Assembly (NCBI RefSeq): GCF_029543125.1
Contig: NZ_JARQWW010000005.1
Span: 310,001 to 374,000, forward strand
DNA: 64,000 nt
Direction of reading: 5' to 3'
Origin: Caulobacter segnis
GTDB lineage: Bacteria; Pseudomonadota; Alphaproteobacteria; Caulobacterales; Caulobacteraceae
Part shown: positions 53,040 through 59,966 of the stretch, piece by piece
Layout: every line of letters starts with the position of its first letter
How positions within the stretch are numbered: the first letter of the stretch is position 1
Notes under the pieces: generated by a model
Told to the model about the DNA's origin: nothing
The model's database searches: none
What the model saw: the letters and a program-made list of their open reading frames with translations, nothing else
Program-made: the position numbers and the translations under genes

Positions 53040-53753
53040 TTGATTTTGCTTCGCTCTTTGCTGTTCATCGCCGCTTTCTACCTGATGTCGGTGCTGACCT
53101 GCCTGATCATGATCCCGCTGCTGTTCACGCCGCGGCGCCCCTTGGCGCGCGCCCTGCGCATCTGGGGCGGCGCGGTCACCTGGCTGCTGAAAGTCATCTG
53201 CGACGTGCGGGTGGAGGTGCGCGGGCTTGAGCATCGCCCCACCGGGCCGGCCCTGATCGCCGCCAAGCACCAGGGCATGTTCGATATCTTCGGCCAGCTG
53301 CCGGTGCTGCCCGACGCCTGCTTCATCCTGAAGAAGGAGCTGATGCTGATCCCGTTCTTCGGCTGGTACGCCGGCAAGGACGACATGATCGTCGTCGACC
53401 GCGACGGACACTCCACGGCTCTGAAGAAACTGGTTCGGGACGCCCGCGACCGCATGAAGGAAGACCGCCAGCTGGTGATCTTCCCCGAAGGCACCCGCTC
53501 CAACCCCGGTGAGCCGACGGAGTACAAGCCGGGCGTCGCCGCGCTTTACCGCGAGCTGGAGCTGCCCTGCAGCCTGCTCGCCCTGAACACAGGCGTTCAC
53601 TGGCCTCGCAAGGGCTTCAAGCTGCACCCGGGAACGATCGTCTTCGAATATCTGCCGCCGATCCCCGCCGGACTGAAGCGGGCCGAATTCATGCGCGAGA
53701 TGCAGACCCGGATCGACGCGGCGTCCAACGCGCTCCTGGCCGAGGGCGTCTAG
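53040..53753 (+). CDS. plsC: 1-acyl-sn-glycerol-3-phosphate acyltransferase
   Basis: This 237-residue membrane acyltransferase makes phosphatidic acid. Family motifs are IAAKHQGMFDIF (an H-x-x-x-x-D box with Gln before Gly, at about residue 77) and LVIFPEGTRSNPGEP. The N-terminal span is LLRSLLFIAAFYLMSVLTCLIM. Translation appears to begin at TTG 53040, with TAGGAG about nine bases upstream. No ATG is near enough. It ends the ftsE-ftsX-ydcF-plsC operon and shares CTAG with the stop of the convergent chaC. Confidence 0.92.
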   Translation: MILLRSLLFIAAFYLMSVLTCLIMIPLLFTPRRPLARALRIWGGAVTWLLKVICDVRVEVRGLEHRPTGPALIAAKHQGMFDIFGQLPVLPDACFILKKELMLIPFFGWYAGKDDMIVVDRDGHSTALKKLVRDARDRMKEDRQLVIFPEGTRSNPGEPTEYKPGVAALYRELELPCSLLALNTGVHWPRKGFKLHPGTIVFEYLPPIPAGLKRAEFMREMQTRIDAASNALLAEGV

Positions 53754-54310
53754 GCCGCCTCTCGCGCCTCGACCATCGCCAGCAGGCTCTCCATGCCCTG
53801 ATCGCGCACGCCTTCGTCGCGCAGGTGGATCACCAGATCGCGCAGATAGTCGATGTTGCGGCCGGACAGCCCCTTGGCTCCGGCGATCAGGTCGGCCTGC
53901 TGCTGGTCGGTCAGAGCGCCGGCCCATTGGGGATGCGCCTTGTCCGAGAGGAAGACCAGCACCGGCGCCTTCAGGCCGCCATTGATCCGCGCCTCGCGCC
54001 AGGCCTCCACATAGGTCTCGGTCGGCTGCTCGCGTTCACGCAGATAGGCGTAGGTTTCCGGCCACTCGGCGGCGGCCACGCGATAGGCCACGCCGCGCAC
54101 GGCGCCGCCCGGCGCCAGCCCCAGGACTAGACCTGGGCGCTCATAAGTGCCCCTGTGGTGAACCGAATAGATGCAGAAAGCGCGTCGTCGGCCATGGAGC
54201 ACAGCCGTTTTGCGTTCTAGATACTGGAACCCGGGCCGCCACATCAGCGATCCATAACCGAACACCCAGCGGTCGCCGCTCGAAGCGGCCGCGTCGTCGT
54301 CCAATTTCAA
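53750..54310 (-). CDS. chaC: ChaC-type gamma-glutamylcyclotransferase
   Basis: This 186-residue protein of the ChaC family has the signature W-V-F-G-Y-G-S-L-M-W-R-P near residue 15. RRRAFCIYSVHHRGTYERPGLVLGL and a catalytic-type Glu in REREQPTETYVE follow. ChaC enzymes degrade reduced glutathione to 5-oxoproline and Cys-Gly in the cytosol. The start is 25 bp from the divergent DUF2125 gene. Together with the secreted GGT elsewhere in the window this gives two glutathione-cleaving activities. Confidence 0.92.
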   Translation of the reverse strand: MKLDDDAAASSGDRWVFGYGSLMWRPGFQYLERKTAVLHGRRRAFCIYSVHHRGTYERPGLVLGLAPGGAVRGVAYRVAAAEWPETYAYLREREQPTETYVEAWREARINGGLKAPVLVFLSDKAHPQWAGALTDQQQADLIAGAKGLSGRNIDYLRDLVIHLRDEGVRDQGMESLLAMVEAREAA

Positions 54311-54335
54311 CTCCCGATGCTCGGCACCCTTTGAA

Positions 54336-55289
54336 ATGACCCTGCCCGATCCGATCCCGCCTCGTAAACCCCGTCGGCTTCTGCTGATCGCACCTTATGT
54401 GGTGGTGCTGATCGCAGCCGTCGTCTGGTCCGTCGTCTGGGTCTGGCTGCGCGGCGAGACCGAACGCCGCGTGGACGCCGAGACGGAGCGCCTGCGCTCG
54501 GTCGGCTACGACATCGCCTGGGCCAACCGCAAGATCGGCGGTTATCCGTTCCGCCTGGACGTGGAGTTCGACAACCTGCGCATCACCGAGCCTTCGGGCT
54601 GGGGCCTCTCGGCTCCAGTGATCAAGAGCGAGGCGGAGGTGTTCAATCTGAGGCACTGGGTGGGGACCGCTCCGCAAGGCGCCATGCTCACCCGCCCCCT
54701 CGGCGGTTCCGTGACCGTCACGGGCGAGGCCCTGCGCGCCAGCATCGCGGGGCCCGAGGGCGCGCCGCCGCGCATATCGGTCGAGGGCGTCGGCCTGACG
54801 TTCACGCCCGGCGCAGGGGCGGAGGACTATCCGATCCGTTCGGCCAGCCGCCTGGAGATCCACCTGCGTCCCGGCCCGGACGATCAGGCCGCCTTCATGC
54901 TGAAGATCGAGGGCGCGCGCGTGCACTTCGACGATCAGGTCATCGACCGGGTCGCTCGCGACGAGCCGGCGACCCTGCTGGCCGACGTGGTGTTCAGCAA
55001 GTTCAGCGCCCTGAAGGGACGCGGCTGGCGTGAGGCCGCCCAGTCCTGGGCCGCCGCCGGCGGTCAGGTGACCGTGCGCCGCGCGGAGATCAGCACCAAG
55101 GAAGGCGGGCTGAACAGCCAGAAGGGTGTTCTGGGCGTCGGTCCGGACGGCCGGATGATCGGCCACATCGACGCCGCGCTCGGCGCCCAGGGCGCCACCG
55201 GCGGCCTGATCGGCTCCACCTTCAAGTTCGAGCATGGCGAGACGCGCCTGTCGGGCCAGACCATGGGCAAGTCGCCGCGCATCTACTGA
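54336..55289 (+). CDS. DUF2125 domain-containing envelope protein
   Basis: The 317-residue protein has one N-terminal membrane anchor (LLLIAPYVVVLIAAVVWSVVWVWL) followed by a beta-rich DUF2125 domain: IAWANRKIGGYPFRLDVEFDNLRI, VFNLRHWV, and a C-terminal KFEHGETRLSGQTMG. The Gly-Tyr-Pro-Phe-Arg motif is characteristic. The family is largely alphaproteobacterial, lies in the periplasm and has no known role. It faces chaC across a 25-bp gap. Confidence 0.88.
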   Translation: MTLPDPIPPRKPRRLLLIAPYVVVLIAAVVWSVVWVWLRGETERRVDAETERLRSVGYDIAWANRKIGGYPFRLDVEFDNLRITEPSGWGLSAPVIKSEAEVFNLRHWVGTAPQGAMLTRPLGGSVTVTGEALRASIAGPEGAPPRISVEGVGLTFTPGAGAEDYPIRSASRLEIHLRPGPDDQAAFMLKIEGARVHFDDQVIDRVARDEPATLLADVVFSKFSALKGRGWREAAQSWAAAGGQVTVRRAEISTKEGGLNSQKGVLGVGPDGRMIGHIDAALGAQGATGGLIGSTFKFEHGETRLSGQTMGKSPRIY

Positions 55290-55384
55290 TCCCGGCTAAC
55301 GGCGCAATATCCTTGCGCTGAAGAGCGTAGTTGCGCCTCGCCACGCAAGGACTATGTTCCGCACCTCGATTTTCGGGGATGAAA

Positions 55385-56185
55385 ATGGACAAAGCGCCCA
55401 GCGACGCGCCCTCGCTCGAAGAGGTTCGATGGCGGCTCGACGCCATCGACGCCGAACTGCTCAAGCTGATCGATGAGCGGGCGGGACTGGCGCGCGCCGT
55501 AGCGGCCGCGAAAAAGGCGGCGGGCGAGGCTGATCGCTTCGGCCTGCGCCCCGACCGGGAAGCCCAGATCGTCCGCAATTTGCTGGCAAAACCGCGCGAC
55601 GCCGCAAGCAACAGCCTGGTCCTGCGCATCTGGCGCGAGATCATGGCCGAGAGCCTGTCCCGCCAGGGCCCCTTCCACCTTTCCGTCTTCGGCGGCCGCG
55701 AGCCCGCCCGCACCGTCGAGCTGGCCCGCCTGCGCTTTGGCGCCGCGCCGCGCATGGGACACGCCGCGAAGGCCGAGGACGCCATCGCCGCCGCCCGCAC
55801 GCCGGGCGGGGTCGCCGTGCTGGCGCTGAATTCCGAGACGCCCTGGTGGGGCCGTCTGCTGGCGGAGCCGAAGATAAAGGTGTTCGCCGCCCTGCCCTGC
55901 CTATCCGCCTGGGGAACGACCGGCGCCCTCGCCGCCGCCGAGGTGAACGTCGAGCCGACCGGCGGCGACGACACCTTCTGGGTCACCGATGCTCCGGGCT
56001 CCGCCCAGGCTGTCGCCGACCGCCTGGCGCAGGACGGGGTGGCCGCCGAACTGGTGGCCGACGCCGGCGGGCTGAAGCTGTTCGCCCTGTCCGGCTTCTA
56101 TCAGCCGCAGGACGAGCGTCTGGCCCGCGCGCCCGGCAGCCTGACGGGTGTAATCGGGGCTGCGCCGTCGCCCTTCGACGTGTAG
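55385..56185 (+). CDS. Chorismate mutase (AroQ) with C-terminal prephenate-dehydratase-like domain
   Basis: I prefer the ATG at 55385; ATG 55379 is also possible. Residues about 10-95 are an AroQ helical chorismate mutase (RLDAIDAELLKLIDERAGLARAVAAAKK, RPDREAQIVRNLL). The remaining about 170 residues look like a reduced prephenate dehydratase-like fold: FHLSVFGGREPARTVELARLRFG early and GGDDTFWVTDAPGSA where true dehydratases have T-R-F. The missing Arg suggests the second domain is not catalytic. It leads hisC and tyrA in a tight operon for Tyr/Phe synthesis. Confidence 0.8.
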   Translation: MDKAPSDAPSLEEVRWRLDAIDAELLKLIDERAGLARAVAAAKKAAGEADRFGLRPDREAQIVRNLLAKPRDAASNSLVLRIWREIMAESLSRQGPFHLSVFGGREPARTVELARLRFGAAPRMGHAAKAEDAIAAARTPGGVAVLALNSETPWWGRLLAEPKIKVFAALPCLSAWGTTGALAAAEVNVEPTGGDDTFWVTDAPGSAQAVADRLAQDGVAAELVADAGGLKLFALSGFYQPQDERLARAPGSLTGVIGAAPSPFDV

Positions 56186-56196
56186 TAAGCCCCACC

Positions 56197-57312
56197 ATGA
56201 CAGACCGATCCGCCGCCGACCGCCCGATCCCCAAGCCGGGCGTAATGGAGATCGCCGCCTATGTGGGCGGCAAGTCCAAGGTGGATGGTGTCGCCCATCC
56301 GGTGAAGCTGTCGTCGAACGAGAATGTCCTGGGCTGCAGCCCGGCTGCGCGTGAGGCCTATCTGGCCGGCGCCGACCGCCTGCACATCTATCCGGACAGC
56401 CGGGCCGAAGGCCTGCGCGCCGCCATCGCCGGCAAGTACGGCCTGGAGCCGGAGCGCCTGATCTTCGGCGACGGCTCGGACGAGCTGTTCACCCTGCTTT
56501 GCCAGACCTATCTCGAGCCGGGGGACAACGCGGTGATGGGCGAGCACGGTTTCGCCGCCTATCCGATCGCCATCCGCGCCGCCCAGGCCGAGGCGCGCAT
56601 GGCGCCCGAGCCGAACCACCGCATGGATGTGGACGCGGTCCTGGCCCTGGTGGACGAGCGCACGCGCATTGTCTTCGTGGCCAATCCCGGCAACCCGACG
56701 GGCACCTGGATCTCCGGCGAGGAAGTCCGCAGACTGCACGCCGGCCTGCCGCCGAGCGTGGTGCTGGTGCTGGACGAGGCCTATTCCGAGTTCGGCCGCT
56801 CGCCCGACTTCGAGTGCGGGCACGAGCTGGCGCGGACGGCCCACAACATCATCGTCACCCACACCTTCTCCAAGCTGCACGGCCTGGCCGCCCTGCGGGT
56901 GGGTTGGGGCTATGGCCCGGTGGAGATGATCGATGCGATGGACCGCATCCGCCCGCCGTTCAATACCTCGATCCCGGCGCAGGAAGCCGCCATCGCCGCC
57001 TTGGCCGACGACGAGTTCCAGGCGCGCTCCATCGCGCATGTGGAGCAATGGCGCGACTGGCTGACCCAGCAGTTGGGCGGGATAGGACTGGAGGTCGGCC
57101 CCTCGGCCACCAACTTCATCCTCATCACCTTCCCCACCACGCCGGGCAAGACGGCCAAGGAAGCGGACGCCTTCCTGTCCTCGAAGGGCTACATCCTGCG
57201 CGCGGTCGCCGGCTACGGCCTGCCGGACTGCCTTCGCCTGACCATCGGGCTTGAGGAGCACAACCGGGCGGTCGCCGACCTGCTGGCGCAGTTCATGGGC
57301 GTGGAGCGATGA
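56197..57312 (+). CDS. hisC: HisC-type aromatic/histidinol-phosphate aminotransferase
   Basis: Starting at ATG 56197, this 371-residue fold-type I PLP aminotransferase has VKLSSNENVLGCSPAAREA, FGDGSDELFTLLCQTY, FVANPGNPTGTW, LVLDEAYSEF and the PLP-Lys segment THTFSKLHGLAALRVGWGYG. HisC-type enzymes act on histidinol phosphate or on aromatic 2-oxo acids or prephenate. Standing between chorismate mutase and TyrA, it more likely makes Tyr/Phe or arogenate than histidine here. That is inference from position. It overlaps tyrA by 4 bp. Confidence 0.9.
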   Translation: MTDRSAADRPIPKPGVMEIAAYVGGKSKVDGVAHPVKLSSNENVLGCSPAAREAYLAGADRLHIYPDSRAEGLRAAIAGKYGLEPERLIFGDGSDELFTLLCQTYLEPGDNAVMGEHGFAAYPIAIRAAQAEARMAPEPNHRMDVDAVLALVDERTRIVFVANPGNPTGTWISGEEVRRLHAGLPPSVVLVLDEAYSEFGRSPDFECGHELARTAHNIIVTHTFSKLHGLAALRVGWGYGPVEMIDAMDRIRPPFNTSIPAQEAAIAALADDEFQARSIAHVEQWRDWLTQQLGGIGLEVGPSATNFILITFPTTPGKTAKEADAFLSSKGYILRAVAGYGLPDCLRLTIGLEEHNRAVADLLAQFMGVER

Positions 57313-58244
57313 ACACGCCGATCCTCTACCCGCGTCTGGCCCTGATCGGCTGCGGCCTGATCGGTTCATCCATCGCCCGCGCCGCCCGTGAAGCTGGCGT
57401 GGTCGGTGAGATCGTCATCGCCGACGCCAGCGAGGCCGCCCGCCAGACCATCGCCGAGCTGAAGCTGGCGGAACACGTCACGGGCGACATCCGTGAAGCG
57501 GTCGCCGGCGCCGACCTGGTGATCTTCGCCACTCCGGTTCTCGCCATCGCCGACGCGGCGGACGCGGCGGCCGGCGCCTACAAGGCCGGCGCGACCATCA
57601 GCGACGTGGGCTCGGTGAAGAGCGCCGTGGCCGAGGCCCTGCGCGCCCGCACGGACGACAGCGTCTTCGTCATTCCCGGCCACCCCATCGCCGGCACCGA
57701 GCATTCCGGCCCCGCCGCCGGTTTCGCCGAACTGTTCAAGGGCCGCTGGACGATCCTGACGCCGCAGGAGCGTGACGACGCGCCCTATCTCGACGCCGTG
57801 GGCAAGCTGGCCGCCTTCTGGCGCAGCCTGGGTTCGCAGGTCGAGCTGATGGAGGAGAAGCACCACGATCTGGTGCTGGCCGTCACCAGCCACCTGCCCC
57901 ACCTGATCGCCTACAACATTGTCGGCACGGCCGCCGATCTGGAGGAGGTCACCGAGAGCGAAGTGATGCGCTATTCGGCCTCGGGCTTCCGGGACTTCAC
58001 CCGCATCGCCGCCTCCGATCCGACCATGTGGCGGGACATCTTCCTGACCAACAAGGACGCGGTGCTGGAGATGCTGGGCCGCTTCACCGAGGACCTGCAG
58101 GCCCTGTCCCGCGCCATCCGCTGGGGCGAAGGCGACAAGCTGCACGAGCTGTTCACCCGCACGCGCGCCATCCGCCGGGGCATCATCGACATGGGCCAGG
58201 ACAGCGCCGAGTCCAACTTCGGCCGGGATCGCGGCAAGCACTAG
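57309..58244 (+). CDS. tyrA: Prephenate/arogenate dehydrogenase
   Basis: This 311-residue enzyme has an N-terminal NAD(P)-binding motif (ALIGCGLIGSSIARAAREAG) and the family active-site stretch V-I-P-G-H-P-I-A-G-T-E-H-S-G-P at about residue 118. VTSHLPHLIAYNIVGTA follows, with catalytic His. It oxidatively decarboxylates prephenate or arogenate toward tyrosine. No ACT domain is present, so feedback control would have to reside elsewhere. It ends the operon; its stop shares CTAG with the convergent gene. Confidence 0.93.
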   Translation: MNTPILYPRLALIGCGLIGSSIARAAREAGVVGEIVIADASEAARQTIAELKLAEHVTGDIREAVAGADLVIFATPVLAIADAADAAAGAYKAGATISDVGSVKSAVAEALRARTDDSVFVIPGHPIAGTEHSGPAAGFAELFKGRWTILTPQERDDAPYLDAVGKLAAFWRSLGSQVELMEEKHHDLVLAVTSHLPHLIAYNIVGTAADLEEVTESEVMRYSASGFRDFTRIAASDPTMWRDIFLTNKDAVLEMLGRFTEDLQALSRAIRWGEGDKLHELFTRTRAIRRGIIDMGQDSAESNFGRDRGKH

Positions 58245-58702
58245 GGCTTCGGGCGGCCCATCAGCTCTTTCACCCGCCGATCGACGCGATCGAGCCCGGC
58301 GGAGACGTCCTGCGTCTCGTTCAGCAGCTTGAGCAAGTCCTTGAGCGCGGCGGTGTCGATGCGGCGGATCGGCTTGTCGCGCGACCACTCGTAGCCGATC
58401 ACCTGGCCCAGGCGGCAGGCCTTCAGCCGGACGGCGTTGCGGGCGGCGGGCGCGGCGCGGGCCATCATCTGGCTGGCCACGTCGTTCCAGTTGGGCGAGC
58501 CGGGCTTGCAGCGATAGAGCGGCAGGCCGCCGCATTCGCCGGTCCAGAAGCGCCGGTACCAGATGGGGTGCTCCGGCCGCTCATAGCTCAGCCCGTCGCT
58601 GGCCGAGACCAGGCTGCGGCAGTCCGTGCGGACGAACTCGTCGGCCTGCGCCGTTCCCGCGAGCAGCAGAGCCGCCAGACCGACACACCAGAACTTGGAC
58701 AC
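58241..58702 (-). CDS. Secreted hypothetical protein
   Basis: The 153-residue precursor has a Sec signal (SKFWCVGLAALLLAGTAQADE). The mature part has four cysteines (FVRTDCRSLV, GECGGL, LYRCKPG, LKACRLG) that could form two disulfides, plus aromatic segments HPIWYRRFWTGEC. No family is recognised. Conserved spacing of cysteines after a signal suggests a folded periplasmic protein. The gene stands alone, 67 bp downstream of the MFS gene end. Confidence 0.7.
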   Translation of the reverse strand: MSKFWCVGLAALLLAGTAQADEFVRTDCRSLVSASDGLSYERPEHPIWYRRFWTGECGGLPLYRCKPGSPNWNDVASQMMARAAPAARNAVRLKACRLGQVIGYEWSRDKPIRRIDTAALKDLLKLLNETQDVSAGLDRVDRRVKELMGRPKP

Positions 58703-58769
58703 GCTGCGCTTCTCCCCCGAATGCGCCCCTGAGCGCTTGGTTAAACCGTTCGGAGGATTGGAGAAAGCG

Positions 58770-59966
58770 TCACAGTCGTCGTTCTGTCACATAAAGCCGC
58801 CAGGCCGCCGTCAGCACCAGGGCGGCGAGACTGGCGACCAGAGCAACAAGGCCGCCCCACCCCAAGGTGGAGAACACATGGCCGCCGGTGGAGCCGACGA
58901 TGCTGGAGCCCAGATAGTAGAACAGCAGATAGAGCGACGCCGCCTGCGCCTTGGCCGGCCCGGCCAGCCGTCCGACCCAGCCGGAGGCCAGGGCGTGGCC
59001 GCCGAAGAATCCCGCCGTCAGCAGAGCGACACCCAGGACTGTCAGCGCCACGTTGGCGCTCAGGGTCATAGCCGCTCCGCCTGCAATCAGTAGCGCCGCC
59101 GCAGCCAGCACCGGCCCGCGCCCCAGCCGACCGCCGAGTGATCCGAACAACGGGGAGGACGGCACGCCCGCCAGATAAACCAGAAAGATCGCCGCCACCG
59201 CCGCGTGGCTGAGATGGAAGGGCGGCCCCAGCAGGCGGAAGCCCACATAGTTGTAGAGCGTCACGAACCCACCCATCAGGCAGAAGCCGCAGACCAGCAG
59301 CCAGAGCAGGCCGGGCGTACGCAGGCTGACGGCGTAGTCGCGCACCTGCTGACCTATGGTCAGTCCCACTTTCGGCTGGAACCGCCGTGACGGCGGCAGC
59401 AGCTTCACGAACACCACGGCGGCGGCCAGACCCGACAGGCCCACGCCACCGACGGCCATACGCCAATCGCCCGTGAAGTCGGCCAGCAGGCCGCTGAGCA
59501 GCCGGCCGCTCATCCCGCCCACCGCGGTGCCGCCCACATAAAGGCCCATGATCGAGCCCAAGGCCTCGGCCTTCGCCTCCTCCGCCAGATAGGTCATGGC
59601 GATGGCGGGCACGCCAGCCAGGGCCACACCCAGCAGGGTCCGCGTCACCAGCAGCGCGCCCCAGTTCGGCGCCAGGGCCGCAATCACGGTCAGGGCCGCC
59701 GAGGCGAACAGCGAGGCGGTCATCAGGGTCTTGCGCCCCACCCGGTCAGCCAGTGCGCCGGCCGCCAGCAACGAGATGGCCATGGCCGCCGTGGACAACG
59801 ACAGGGCGAAGGAGCTGTCGGCCGGGTTCAGGCCGAACCCCTCCGCGAACAGCGGCATCAGCGGTTGAACGCAGTACAGCAAGGCGAAGGTGGCGAAACC
59901 GGCGGCGAACAGGGCCACCGCCACGCGCCGGTACTCCGGAGAGCCGCGCGTGAAGCCCTCGCTCAC
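58770..59966 (-). CDS. MFS transporter (YnfM/drug-efflux type)
   Basis: I chose the GTG at 59966, which overlaps the stop of the dinG-like gene (GTGA). The protein (398 residues, 12 spans) then begins SEGFTRGSPEYRRVAVALFAAGFATF. Family features are LADRVGRKTLMTASLFASAAL (motif A) between spans 2 and 3 and GRGPVLAAAALLIAGG in the second half. The YnfM/AraJ-like group exports drugs or sugars. The exact substrate is unknown. A longer frame upstream is the out-of-frame shadow of the helicase gene. Confidence 0.88.
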   Translation of the reverse strand: MSEGFTRGSPEYRRVAVALFAAGFATFALLYCVQPLMPLFAEGFGLNPADSSFALSLSTAAMAISLLAAGALADRVGRKTLMTASLFASAALTVIAALAPNWGALLVTRTLLGVALAGVPAIAMTYLAEEAKAEALGSIMGLYVGGTAVGGMSGRLLSGLLADFTGDWRMAVGGVGLSGLAAAVVFVKLLPPSRRFQPKVGLTIGQQVRDYAVSLRTPGLLWLLVCGFCLMGGFVTLYNYVGFRLLGPPFHLSHAAVAAIFLVYLAGVPSSPLFGSLGGRLGRGPVLAAAALLIAGGAAMTLSANVALTVLGVALLTAGFFGGHALASGWVGRLAGPAKAQAASLYLLFYYLGSSIVGSTGGHVFSTLGWGGLVALVASLAALVLTAAWRLYVTERRL

